From: Blasia pusilla
Lineage: Eukaryota > Marchantiophyta > Marchantiopsida > Blasiales
NCBI GenBank assembly: GCA_050084515.1
Contig: CM114274.1
Location: forward strand, 39,370,001-39,434,000
Direction of reading: 5' to 3'
Length of the DNA stretch: 64,000 bases
Within the stretch, counting starts at the first letter, position 1. The number at the start of each line of letters is the position of its first letter. Below are positions 24,124-34,203 of this stretch, piece after piece. The notes under the pieces were generated by a model. The model worked only from the letters and a program-made list of their open reading frames with translations. It was not told the DNA's origin and did no database searches. Position numbers and translations under genes: made by a program.

Positions 24124-24717
24124 GCGAAACTTCTAGACATTGTAATTCTGCTTATCTAGCTTCTCGCCTGTGATTTCTGCTGAGGAATACTCCTTGACGA
24201 ACGATTTCACTCAGAAAAATATAATTTCAAGCTTTCTACTACTCCAATTGAAGCATAGACCACTCCTACACAGAAATCGACTTGAAATTTTCCAAAATTG
24301 ATCAACTGTATGAAAGAACTAGTCAAAATTGGCTTGTAGAGAGCAAATTACACAACTTTTCTTCACTAATTGCACTTTCCTACATTGAAATTGCTACTGT
24401 AGAAGCTCAGAATGTCAAAATCAAGAAATTTTGGATGCATTGGAAAGCTCTCGACGAGCTCTACAATATGGCGGCGTTCTAGCCGTAGTGGCTAGAATAG
24501 GCCTTCGGTGTCATTCTAGTTGCTGCGGATCCAGAAGGCTAAATCGATGGGGAAAGCCCTAAAAAACGTCTCCAAAGTTTTATCACCTAAAATCTGCAGC
24601 CACTGAGTTCTGAATAAAATTTCCTTCACCCAAACTGAAATTGTGTCTTCTCTTGCCTCTCTTCTCTCCTCAAACACCAAGAATTTCAAGTGATGTTTGC
24701 CTGTCCCTCTAACACCA

Positions 24718-25030
24718 TGTGGAAAACTGCTAAACAAGCATAACTGGTGGAAAACGGCTCTCACACACACACACCACCATGGAGAACGAAATTTGCAATG
24801 AGAGAAATGAGTGGAGGGTGGTCCTCTTCTCAATTATATAGGATATGTACAAGCAACCCTAACCTTAACCTTAACCATAGTCTCGAATTAGACTAACTGT
24901 GATTAACTAACCCTAGTTAAGATAATCGTGTTTAACTGACTAACCAAGATGAAGCTTCCCTACTTCGTGTGAGTACCAAATGTAGATGTTCAGGTGTCTC
25001 ATGAGCTAGACTGTAATCTAATCTTCAATA
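24718..25030 (-). repeat. 5' LTR of copia H, with adjacent PBS
   Basis: About 313 bp. Just inside it the minus strand reads TGGTGTTAGAGGG (24717-24705), two or three changes from the TGGTATCAGAGC initiator-Met tRNA primer site usual in plant copia elements. Confidence 0.9.
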
Positions 25031-25035
25031 AAAAG

Positions 25036-25689
25036 AAAGATATCTTTCTATGATACTTCACTTGACTTTAGAAGTCCCATCTCCAAAATATCCTAAATTC
25101 ATTCCCACAAAATGGGTGCCTTCTCCCTTGGAAATTTTGATGAATTACATTTCACATTAATTTCAAAATTTATATTAACTATTTTCCAAGGTTTAGCAGA
25201 ATCTTTGGGATTCAATATTTCTTTTGGAAATTTTGGGTTTTATGTTTCTAGATAGGTAAGAAATATAGGTGTCATGTCAATAATGGGATGTCCAATAAAA
25301 AGTTTAGGATTGAATTTTTGAGAAGTTTTTGTTAAGATGTATTGAATATTCAGCTTGTGTAAAACCTTGCTATTTGCCAGCATGTCCTCGTGAATCCCCA
25401 ACAATGATACCAAAAGGGGACGCGCAAACCAGCTGTGCACTTGCTACCGCTGTTGCATGCTGTGTAGTCCGTCGATACTTCAGGGCCGCTACCCGGTTGT
25501 CAAACCTCATAGTGCCGAAAAAATACTGAGCCGCTGTGCAGCCGTGTGCTACTTTGTCTGACCTTGCGTTATTTCCGCCCGTAGAGCCAGGCGTATGAAT
25601 CTCTATCCTAGACGGCCACGTCTGCATGTGTTCGCAGCCGGCTGTTTGCATTTTTGGATTGATGGGGTCGTAGTGTTCCTTCCTCTTTG
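25036..25689. other. Host or older TE DNA between copia H and copy B
   Basis: AT-rich to about 25350, then GC-richer sequence that may already belong to the 5' end of copy B. No gene motif is seen. Confidence 0.35.
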
Positions 25690-27191
25690 TTATGCTATGA
25701 TTTGTAGCCACTCGAGGATGATCGAGTACCATGCCATGACGCCGGTAGCCACAACGCGCCGCCGATTGCCGCACCCTGTTGCTTGTGGCCGCACCGCACC
25801 ACTCGATCGCGGAAACACACCATCACTAGAGAGCAGAGCATGTATTTATGTTGAGGAGGTTATGCCGCTGAGTGCCGGACCCTATCACCGAGTGCCGTGT
25901 TGTTTGTAATCGTTCCGTGCCCGAAGTGCCACACCGTATCGCTGGACCCGCACCGCTCATCGAGGAGATTTGAGCATCGTCAGTACCAGAGGAGTAGGAC
26001 TTCTTGCTTGGAGGAGTTGTCTTCACGACCGAGTTGGGGATGAGGTTTTTCAATTTCTGAATGGTGACATCGACACTTGTTTTCATGTTACCCATTCTGG
26101 TCTTTTGCCCTGCACGTGTTAGGGATTTTCGAGTATTGGGCTGTTATTTGGAATATTGGGTTTCGTGCTGATGTTGAGAGCATCATTAATGTATGGGTTA
26201 GGGGACATAGACCTGTGTGGGATGTCCAAAGTTGAGGATGTGTCTTGTCGATGAGATGATTGGACAGTAGATGATTTGTTGCACCACGCCGCTTGTTGCC
26301 GCACAACACACGTCTCAGTGAGAGAGTGTAGATCGAGTGCCGCATGTTGGATTGAGTGATTACTCGCAAGATTGAGAGTGATCATGTGAGAGGGGTACAA
26401 GGATCATCACGGCGTCCTTTCGAGACTTTGAGAGGCGAGGTGGTGGACCTGAGAGTAGCTCTAAAGGGTTTACCTGGAGTCGTGCAAGGTTTCGAGAGTC
26501 TCCATGTGAGAGACCACCTCGATCTCCTTTTGTGTCGTCTTCAGACAAGGGGGAGAGTACAGAGGAGTGTGCTAGTGATCCACTGCACACATTGAGTGGT
26601 CCTACCAATTGGACGTACGAGATAGACGACCGGGATAGAGGACCACATAGGTTTTTGGGTGTTGTAGGCACTATAGAGTTACATGACTTCATTGCGGAGT
26701 TCAGGAGTTGGTGTGACTCACAACGGGCTAGGAACTCCAGAGAGTTCAACCCGTTTACAGCATGGAACGGAATGTTCCAGCATTTAGTGGGGGCACCCAT
26801 GGACGATAACCATGAGTTCTTGCAGAGATATACCCATGAGATTGAGGCTTGGAGACTCTACTATGATCCACACTATGTGTCATGGACTGAGCCTTTTCCA
26901 GATGAGAAGGAGGAGGAGTCAAGAGAGGGTTCCTCCACCAATGATGTTGTAGGAGGGGTGACTCGAACTGGAGCAATTGCATCGTTCAGTCGATTTTGTC
27001 TCAGGTCCAACCTTGTGGTTGAGTTCTTTGCTGAGTTGAGGGCGAGCTACCAGGGGGTACAAACGGAGAAGTTGCGGAGCATCCACAACATCAAGAGGCA
27101 TCTAGGTGAGAGTTTGCGTAAGGCATGCGCCGGTTGATTAACGTCACTCAGGGGGTGACACAGGCTTAGGCTATCTAGTCATGGTACGCGA
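25690..27191 (+). mobile_element. Gypsy copy B, left part (leader and gag N-terminus)
   Basis: This is the 5' portion of a plus-strand Ty3/gypsy element of the DNMT-carrying lineage. It is split at 27191 by copy A and resumes at 36994. About 700 bp of leader (25690-26390) matches the leader of copy F (60260-60990, reverse orientation), including runs of GCCGCAC/GTGCCG motifs. The left boundary and LTR are not resolved. Confidence 0.8.
26390..27191 (+). pseudogene. Copy B gag, capsid-coding part interrupted by copy A
   Basis: The frame contains VVGTIELHDFIAEFRSWCDS, FTAWNGMFQHLVGAPMDD and EKLRSIHNIKRHLGESLRKA. It aligns block for block with copy A gag (GTIELEDFMQEFDTWCDMQ; FLAWKGLFQHLEGPPMDD). 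Gag forms the particle shell. Two in-frame stops occur near 27167-27176 shortly before the frame is cut at a tryptophan-tyrosine (WYAM) motif by the insertion of A; the reading frame resumes at 36998 with LDRTL. Copy A has WYGILDRDL at the same point. Confidence 0.88.
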
Positions 27192-27665
27192 TGTCGTGCG
27201 AATCCACATCGCCATACAACATACATCACTTACATACCATACTCACATACATACATAACATAGACGAGAGCATCCACAAACACAAGTGTACCACAATTGA
27301 AATCCGTGAAAGACCTACTGTCATAAAACACGTATAGAATCATATACAATCGAGCCAAACCCACTCCACCATGGGAGAATCTAGGTCGAAGCTTGCGGGA
27401 AACACCATAGCCAAGAGCTCTACTCACTACCAAGGCTAACTCCCAACGCAACAGGCTCAACTCAAAGAACTGACTGTTCTTTGAGTGCACTCCACCTTAT
27501 ATCCTCCAACCTAAGAGCGGGCCCTACTGGGAAAGTCACCCCCAACTGAGTAACCCCCAACCCTATGTATGAAACCACATCTCTACCAAGCCACTACGGT
27601 CCTACATAAGAAATGGCCTCTACTAGCACACTATACTCTACGACATAATCCATATGGTCATGACA
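27192..27665 (-). repeat. 3' LTR of copy A
   Basis: 474 bp, reading TGTCATGACC ... CGCACGACA in element orientation. The portion 27298-27665 matches the 5' LTR (36626-36993) at the same length. The outer 105 bp (27192-27296) has no counterpart in the truncated 5' LTR but is duplicated internally at 27668-27772. Confidence 0.9.
27460..27486. repeat. Stem-loop in copy A LTR
   Basis: ACTCAAAGAAC-TGACT-GTTCTTTGAGT forms a perfect 11-bp stem with a 5-nt loop and is present in both LTRs. A third copy of one arm (CTGTTCTTTGAGTG) lies exactly where the 5' LTR is truncated (36615-36627). Confidence 0.8.
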
Positions 27666-27667
27666 GC

Positions 27668-27772
27668 TGTCGTGCGAATCCACATCGTCATACAACATAT
27701 ATCGCTGACATACCATACTCACATACATACATAACATAGACGAGAGCATCCACAAACACAAGTGTACCACAA
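27668..27772 (-). repeat. Internal duplicate of the LTR 3' end (R') in copy A
   Basis: 105 bp starting TGTCGTGCGAATCC and ending GTACCACAA is about 96% identical by eye (about 4 differences) to the outer end of the 3' LTR. It abuts the inner edge of that LTR with a 2-bp GC spacer. The same arrangement exists in copy C. Confidence 0.88.
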
Positions 27773-27946
27773 CTCGTCCCCCTAACTGGCGGTTAGGTCC
27801 CTCTAACTCCCAGGTAGCCCTTTACATCTACTACATGCTATACACCTGCTTGGGTGCCCGAATCAAAAGGCCGGGTGCTAGGTTGCCCCATCGTTAGTCG
27901 CACATGTGTAATCCATATCATGCAAAGATCAAGTCATCTACCTCTC
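27773..27946 (-). other. Conserved 3' non-coding segment of copy A
   Basis: It shares GGTTAGGTCCCTYTAACTCC and GCCCCATCGTTAGTCGC with copy C at 41280-41400. It lies between the PHD stop and R'. It probably contains 3' untranslated signals; no clean polypurine tract can be picked. Confidence 0.5.
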
Positions 27947-28315
27947 CTAAGTACATCGAGGACAAACCCACCTTCCAGTAGGAAACACATCCATACGTGG
28001 AGTCAAACACATCATGTGCCAACCTCTAGAACACCGATCACACACCAACATACGGGTTGCGTTACCAACAGACCCACACAACATGCACCTCAAGCTAGCA
28101 CGTATCATGGCTAAGCTTGGGTCAACAGTACCATCCACATTTGGAAGATGACATGGCACACAATTACGCACATGGTCCTTCCAAACAACTCCATCACGAC
28201 CCTCCAACATGAGAACTCCAGAAGCTAACACCTCGCGCACTCGTAAAATAGTGCGGCCTGCCGTCACATCCAACGTTGTCGGTGCAATCTGCTGCAAATA
28301 GACATAGTCTCCCAC
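27947..28315 (-). CDS. Copy A integrase C-terminal domain fused to a PHD finger
   Basis: The N-terminal half (GDYVYLQQ, ILRVREVL, GRDGVVWKDHVRNC) resembles the SH3-like C-terminal domain of gypsy integrases. It is followed by a complete C4HC3 PHD zinc finger: C77-x2-C80, C92-x2-C95, H100-x2-C103, C118-x2-C121, with the canonical Trp two residues before the seventh ligand. PHD fingers commonly read histone H3 N-terminal tails. By analogy with the chromodomain of chromoviruses it may steer integration to particular chromatin; this is inference. All eight zinc ligands are intact in A. In copy C the last two are Tyr. Confidence 0.88.
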   Translation of the reverse strand: MGDYVYLQQIAPTTLDVTAGRTILRVREVLASGVLMLEGRDGVVWKDHVRNCVPCHLPNVDGTVDPSLAMIRASLRCMLCGSVGNATRMLVCDRCSRGWHMMCLTPRMDVFPTGRWVCPRCT

Positions 28316-28336
28316 ATGGAACCTACGAATCGATGG

Positions 28337-29371
28337 TCAATAACCTCCACCCCGAATGGTTGCATACCGCAACGTATCCCTGTGTTGAACAATGGCAAGA
28401 TTCTCAAAGGCTGTTGGCATAACTCTCTGAAAGAGCTCCGCCCGCTGAGAACACACCCTCATCCACATCTCTGGGTCATCAAGGTTCACCACCTCACTAA
28501 ACTCCCGACAAATTGCTGCTGGCAAGTCTGGATCTCGGCCGTATAATAGAAAATAAGGTGAGAAGGAAGCCAAGGATGCTTGGCGACTGAACCTATACCC
28601 CATGGCTAACCATGGCAATTGAATATCCGAGTCTCCAAGATGCCCCTTCTGTAGGCCATACTTGGGCAATGCCCTCTTCACTGTCTGAACCACACGCTCA
28701 GCCAAACCATCCGCCTCTAGATGATCTCGAGACGTGGTCCGATGATCAATCAACGCCTTGTCACACAAGACCTGAAACTCACCCTGAAACTCTGTACCCT
28801 GGTCGGTCAGCACTTCAACTGGTGCACCAAAATGACTAAGCACTCTATCAAGAAACGCATACGCCATTCCCTCACTTGCTTTGTCCGGTAATGCCACCAA
28901 CTCAATCCACTTGGAAAAGTGCTCCACCATCACCAACACATATCGATGATGTCGTACAATCAACGGTAACGGTCCCGCAAAGTCCACACTCCAACGGTAA
29001 CCCAACCCCATAATAGGCAAGGAGTGTAATTGTGGTGTAGGGGCATTGAATGATGCCCTCACCCGGTCACAAACCATACAACGTGATACCAACTGCTGCA
29101 CCTGAGTATGCATGCCACACCACCAATACTGGCCAAGGAGTAAGCTATACGTACGCTTTACCCCAAAATGTCCCAACTCCTCATGGGCATGTCGCACAAT
29201 GCGCTCTCTCTGAACCAAATATGGCACTACTCGTACTCTACCATCCTCCCACACACGGAGAATATGTGTTCCCTCCAATCGATACCTCTTAGCACGTTGA
29301 AGAACACGGTCTCGCTCCTTGGAACTCACTATACCTGGCACCCTACTGGTCCGTAGGAACTCCAACACCAC
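28337..29371 (-). CDS. Copy A integrase (zinc-binding and catalytic core)
   Basis: A 344-codon open frame. The HHCC zinc-binding domain reads HAHEELGHFG ... YWWCGMH ... CMVCDRVRASF. The rve core has WSVDFAGPLP (Asp 1), VLTDQGTEFQGEF (Asp 2) and ADGLAERVVQT (Glu), with the usual spacing. It continues to LPWLAMGYRFSRQAS and FLLYGRDP. Integrase inserts the cDNA. A stop separates it from the PHD-containing frame by about 20 bp, and a frame change is needed at its start to connect with RNase H. The DDE residues are all present. Confidence 0.92.
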   Translation of the reverse strand: MVLEFLRTSRVPGIVSSKERDRVLQRAKRYRLEGTHILRVWEDGRVRVVPYLVQRERIVRHAHEELGHFGVKRTYSLLLGQYWWCGMHTQVQQLVSRCMVCDRVRASFNAPTPQLHSLPIMGLGYRWSVDFAGPLPLIVRHHRYVLVMVEHFSKWIELVALPDKASEGMAYAFLDRVLSHFGAPVEVLTDQGTEFQGEFQVLCDKALIDHRTTSRDHLEADGLAERVVQTVKRALPKYGLQKGHLGDSDIQLPWLAMGYRFSRQASLASFSPYFLLYGRDPDLPAAICREFSEVVNLDDPEMWMRVCSQRAELFQRVMPTAFENLAIVQHRDTLRYATIRGGGY

Positions 29372-31061
29372 GCATCATCATGAATATCACGCTGATCCGT
29401 ACCACCATCTCCAACCTTAGGATCTGAAGGCTGGCCATCTACCCTCTGACTAGAGTAAGATATCATGTGGTCCTCCATACTAGCGTCCACCCCTAACCAA
29501 CATAAAAAGGCGGATGCATGCCAACCTGGCACCATCTCCTCATCAACCTCGCCATGCCATCTAGCCCCAATTGTATCCTCTTGGCTAGTACATGGGTTCC
29601 TACTCAACCCATCAGCATCAAGGTTGGCAACTCCAGGTCTATGTACCACCTGGAAGTCATACTCCTGTAAAATAAGAGCCCACCGTGCAAGCTTCCCTGT
29701 AAGGTTGTGAGACTCCATCAACCACTTGAGCGGCTGGTGATCAGTAACAAGGGTAAACTGTGTGCCAAACAAGTAACACCTAAAGTGTGCCACAGCCCAC
29801 ACTACTGCCAAGCACTCTCCCTCATATGAACTATAGCGACTCATTTGCATTATTCGAACGACTTGCATAGGCCACCACAAACTCCATGTGCTCATCATCA
29901 TGTTGTGTCAACACCGCTCCAAGTCCCAACCTACTCCAATCAGTGTGTAACTGAAATGGGCGCTCTCTGATAGGTCTCCTCAAGATAGGCGCCGCCACCA
30001 ACTGGGCCTTAAGCTCCACAAAAGCTCTCTCCTGATCATCTCCCCAGTGCCACTCTTGATCTGATTTCAGTAATTGGTTCAAAGGCTTTGCCATAGCACT
30101 AAATCCCTTCACATACCTCCGATAGTAGTTCGCCAATCCCATGAATGCCCGAACTCTACTCACATCTACCGGACGCGGAATAAGTGCAATAGCCTCCACC
30201 TTTGCTTGTTGAACTCCCAAACCACTTGGATAGATCACATGACCCAAGTACTCAACATCCTCATGGAAGAACTTACACTTTCCTGGATGCAAACGTAGAC
30301 CATGAGCTTTCAACCGCTCAAACACCATCTGCAAATGTATCTGATGCTCCTCCACCGTGTTACTGAACACCAAGATATCATCAATGTAACACCGAACAAA
30401 ATCCAACCCTCCTAGGATCCTGTCCATCACTCTCTGAAACTTGGCAGGTGCATTCTTCAACCCAAAGGGTAAGAATTTCCACTGGTACAAACAATCCTTG
30501 CCATGAGAGTTGACACCCCAAAATGTTGTCTTGGCCTTGTCACTCTCCCGAATCGGCAATTGATGGTATCCTGCCCGAAGATCCAAAGTACTGAAATTTT
30601 TTTTCTGTCCCACCACATCAAAGATCTCCTCAGGTGTAGGCATGGCATACCTATCGGCCTTGGTTTGCCGATTGATAGGACGGTAATCTCTACACATCCA
30701 TATCCGTGTAGTTGCCATGCATATCCTTTTTAGCAGGCATGACAGTGGCTGATGCATACTCTCCATGCGACAACTCCACTAATCCAGCCTCTAAAAGGTC
30801 CAACGTCCTACTCTGAATCAAGTCCCTCTCCATATCACTATATCGGTAGGGATGACGGAAGATTGGCGTATCACTAGCCAAATCAATCCGTATACCGGGT
30901 CCAACGAGAGAACCCAACTCCTTCATGCTAAAGGCAAAACAACTCCTATAAGCACGTAGGAACTCTGTCAAGCGTCGTTTCTCACCTCCCGTAAGCTTGG
31001 GCCCAAGTAATGGCTCCCAAGTCTCCTCCACTGGCACACTAGAGGGAGAGGACGATGCCAT
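29329..31061 (-). pseudogene. Copy A reverse transcriptase and RNase H
   Basis: Three overlapping frames (31061-30690, 30766-29831, 29901-29329) form one RT-RH unit with frame changes near 30,700 and 29,850. The linker ETWEPLLGPKL and the RT start (DLIQSRTLDLLEAGLVE) are followed by YRPINRQTKADRY, FSTLDLRAGYHQL, FLPFGLKNAPAKFQRVMD and the catalytic CYIDDILVF (YIDD). The RNase H part has QLHTDWSRLGLGAVL, SSYEGECLAVVWA, DHQPLKWL and DGLSR. RT copies the RNA, and RNase H removes the template. The blocks are complete and well conserved. Confidence 0.9.
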
Positions 31062-31281
31062 TGGTCGCTCATAACCCCCTCACAAGATGGTACACCCTTA
31101 GCTACACCATCATCTGAGCAAATAACTCCTGCACCAGCATGAGCAACCAACTCCACATGCCCAGCCATTACATCCCATTCACTCCAAGGATGCAAAATAC
31201 TACTCTCCTCGCCCCCAGCCGATGCCTCTACTGTCCCGGTAGCCATCAAGGTCATTACAAGGGGTGGAAGACCCACAGACA

Positions 31282-32270
31282 TAGTCCAAAGTCGACGCTG
31301 CTCGGCCATACCAAGACTCAAAATCCAAGTCAAACAATTCAAGTCCATGGCCTGACCCAACACATGACGTCGTGAAGCCTCATAAATAGAAGCAATCGCT
31401 GTCACACCAGTAGCAAATCCCATCGCACGCTCTCTCTCATCAGCGTTACGCTCCACCAACTGTCGCACATGAGAATCCCATACAAGCCCCGTACCACCTT
31501 CTCTATAGGCATGTGACGAGGGAAAACTCACAAATGTGGGTAGTGCCATCCTAGGCTGGCCCATACGGTTCACCACTTGCCATGGGTGACCGATCAATAA
31601 CCCTCACCACACGAGAAAGTCGCCCAAAGATATCAAGATACTATCCACGGTAAGGCAAGGATCGCCTTTGCATCATATGCTCAACGTAGAACCTCCTAGG
31701 CAATAAGTTTGTCCACCACAAGCGTGGGCGATGTGCACGCTGAGCCAACTCATGGCGCATCCAACAACACCGCTGGTCCAATCCAAGACCGCACCTCATG
31801 AACACTCGCCATCATCCGGTCCGAGTGTCACCCAACAATGGAACATTCTCGAATGTAAGCCGAGCACGTGCTCAATGAACCTGAAGATGTCGTAATACCC
31901 GTAACATCTCCCAAAACAATCGAGACCTAGGGTCGTGTAATCCCTCACCACGACCTGCACGTGTATGACCCTGACATGGCCATCCAGCAATCACCAAATC
32001 CATAGGACCAACCCTCTCAAGGTCCTGCGCCCCCAACAATGCAATGTGTGACGGCAAAGCACGTTGGTACCCACGAATAGCTGATGGCGGCAACAACTCA
32101 GGATATCTCCGCATCAACTGACCAATATGTCGGGATGAGACTCTCTGGGCCGTCTCATCTCGCTCCACATACATGTATCTCCGCATAGGAATACCGGCCT
32201 GCAACATTGCAGCCAAACCAGTGCTAGTCCCACAAAAGAGATCTAACACACAAATGCCCTCCAGCGGATA
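31282..32270 (-). pseudogene. Copy A C5 cytosine DNA methyltransferase, DNMT3-like
   Basis: C5-methyltransferases move a methyl group from SAM to cytosine. In the frame ending at 31872 are motif I (VLDLFCGTSTGL, SAM binding), the acidic motif II region (RYMYVERDE), and motif IV (GWPCQG, codon for the nucleophilic Cys at about 31976), followed by RSRLFWEMLRVL, as in DNMT3. After frameshifts come ENVP (motif VI), AHRPRLWWTNL (motif VIII; compare HRARYFWGNLP in DNMT3), then in frame 31597-30968 ERERAMGF (motif IX) and RRHVLGQAMDLN (motif X). Its total of about 330 codons fits a DNMT3/DRM catalytic domain without a large target-recognition insert. It lies between protease and RT in the element orientation. 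At least two frame breaks make this copy inactive. Confidence 0.88.
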
Positions 32271-33011
32271 CTTCCATACAATGGGTGTAGTATCCAAAGG
32301 GGATAACCCAACTGGACCAGAAGTAGGAGTCCGCCGTGGGGCCTCCTCTTCCTCGTGAGGTATAACAGCCTCACACCAAGCCTCTTGCACTAGGCGATCA
32401 GCCTCGTGCCGTAGTGCACCGCCTGAACTCCAAAGTGGCACATCTAACAATGAGGATGCCACGGTTGCAAAAGTAGTGACCTCCTCTACTTCCTCATGCG
32501 CAAGAGAATCCATAGCAGAAACATTACCCTCCAAAAAGTCTCCTGGCCAAGTGACTACTCCACTAAAACCAGCCACAGATGCTAACAGTGTTGGGGAAGA
32601 CCCTCCTGGTCGGGCCCCATAAATAAATCTCACAGGAACATGGCTCATACGTCCATCCCCGGACTGCCAACCAGGTCTATAAGACGCTATCTCAGTCCAG
32701 TAATCCATCTGAAAACCCATCGGGTACAATACTGCTCCTCCAACTAGTACATCATACGACTCGGCTGATGTGACTACCGCAAATACTCCCAACCGGGAGC
32801 TATCAGTCGCATGATCTGGTCTCAACTATACAAAAAACTTCTCCCGTGTCATGAATTGAGACCTATCATTGGCTCCTCCAAGTGATGTTTGAATCTGGAA
32901 TGGGCAAGGCTCAAGCTCTGACCTCCGAATACCCAAACCAATACATGCCGCCTTTCCCAACATCAAAGGTTGGGCACCAGAGTCTAACAAGACTCTATCA
33001 TTTCTATACAC
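32271..33011 (-). CDS. Copy A protease and linker to the methyltransferase
   Basis: A retropepsin-like region: RVLLDSGAQPLMLG holds the D-S-G catalytic triad, and further on SYDVLVGGAVLYPMGF is where gypsy proteases have their conserved ILG-like block. A single in-frame stop at 32826-32828 separates the two parts. A linker of about 110 acidic/Ser-rich residues then leads to methyltransferase motif I in the same frame, so protease and methyltransferase were made as one polyprotein segment. The protease releases the particle proteins. Confidence 0.75.
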
Positions 33012-33023
33012 TGTCTGTAGGAC

Positions 33024-33624
33024 TCACCAATCGGAAGATCCCACTCCGGTTGTCCAACATACATACACCAGGTGTAAGCCTCTCACGATCAATGGTGACC
33101 GGGTGGTAATGCATCCATCTTCGCGCCTTTTGCCAAGTAGCACGGTACTCAATGCTACACTTGACATAGAGGGTCGCTCCTTTGCAACACCCTCATCCAC
33201 CTCAACACGTGTAGCAGTAACACCCCCACGTTCACACAACGTGGCTGCTAGCTGAAATACAGGAGCTAAGTCAACTCCTAAAGCCATCAGCTCCGTGGCC
33301 AGCTGCCATTTGCAATACTGCACTAGATGCTGCATCCGTGTCTACTACACGCGATGTAGATGCCTCAGTCCCCACTGTCGGCTCAATAGGCTGCGTAGGA
33401 ACCATGGATGGAGTCCTAAGCACCTCAGATAACAAGAATGACTGGGGAAGCCTAGCTTGCCTCCCAGCCTCACTCCTCTGGGGGTCCAACTCCACAGTAG
33501 CACCACGTGGCTCTGACGCTCGAGTGGCTCCTCTTGTAACTGCAGTTGATGCCTCAACCTGTGCTGCACTTGCCATATAAGAGAGATCATCCCCTCCATA
33601 AGAGGTGGAAGCCCCTGCTCCCAA
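33024..33624 (-). pseudogene. Copy A gag-pol spacer region
   Basis: Two overlapping frames (33624-33271 and 33335-33024) with Ala, Thr and Ser rich text and no recognisable domain connect the RGG region to the protease. The corresponding part of copy B is 37654-38380. A frame change near 33,300 is needed to read through. Confidence 0.55.
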
Positions 33625-33631
33625 ACCTGAT

Positions 33632-34010
33632 CTATCTTTGGATACCGACCATAGTAGCCAACTCTCGCTCCAATCTGCTCAGTGCAGCGACCATAGTCGA
33701 CTCTGTCGTAGTGGTAGGGGTAGCCACCGTAGGCTCTCCAACCACAGGTCCACCTCTACCACCCCTACCACCCCTACCACCTGTACCACCTCGGCCTCTC
33801 GGAGCTACTCCACCACGGCCGCGGCCTGATCTCAACTCTGGATGAAGATCAAAGCAACGCTCTCGAGGATGACCTGGTCCCCGCAATGATCACACCGAGT
33901 TGGGGCCGATCGAGGCTCATCCTCCAAAGTCCATCTCCCATCCTCTTGGGGACAAAACTTCCTAACATGATCACCTCCACATGTCCAACATGATTGTCCT
34001 TCTTTGGGGC
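33632..34010 (-). pseudogene. Copy A nucleocapsid: two zinc knuckles and RGG box
   Basis: Knuckle 1 reads CWTCGGDHVRKFC (C-x2-C-x3-H-x4-C, a variant one residue shorter than the classical form). Knuckle 2 (CDHCG...GHPRERC) is split by a one-base frame change near 33,890. Both are followed by LHPELR and an RGG-rich tail (RGRGGTGGRGGRGGRGG). Nucleocapsid proteins bind genomic RNA, and RGG boxes also bind nucleic acid. Copy B has the same order at 37.3-37.6 kb. Confidence 0.8.
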
Positions 34011-34203
34011 AACAAATGAAGGCAATGGTCTCTGCGCAAGTGTCCCTCTAGGACTGGACCGAGGTCGTGTGTACCCCCACGACTCCCACTACTACCACCA
34101 CCACCACTACTACAAGCGTGAGGTGGGTCTGAACACAAGAAGTAGTAGTTGTATCCCCTCTTTGAATGCGGATGTCACCACTCTCTCCTTCACCATGTTA
34201 AGC

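Larger units (their letters stand above)
18940..25030 (-). mobile_element. Ty1/copia LTR retrotransposon, near full-length (copia H)
   Basis: Copia elements transpose through an RNA copy made in a cytoplasmic particle. In transcription order this one has a 5' LTR (24718-25030), a PBS-like site, gag, zinc knuckle, protease, integrase, reverse transcriptase, RNase H, a polypurine tract and a 3' LTR (18940-19259). The integrase-before-RT order is diagnostic of copia. A perfect 5-bp target duplication AAAAG flanks it (18935-18939 and 25031-25035). The coding region is broken into several frames by stops, and a 781-bp solo LTR of another family sits between integrase and RT. Unusually, the LTR ends are TA...CA rather than TG...CA in element orientation. 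Confidence 0.93.

Noticed and set aside
27192-27215. GTGCGAATCC resembling a Pol III B box at the LTR end
   Set aside because: One mismatch to the core, no A box at a suitable distance, and not conserved in copy C.
31570-31600. ATGGGTGACC string in copy A resembling the 5S C box
   Set aside because: No A box at the 5S spacing. It is part of the methyltransferase-coding region and is not preserved as 5S in copies B or C.
32173-33580. Plus-strand open frames opposite the protease/DNMT region of copy A
   Set aside because: The minus strand has protein motifs throughout; the plus frames are short and motif-free.
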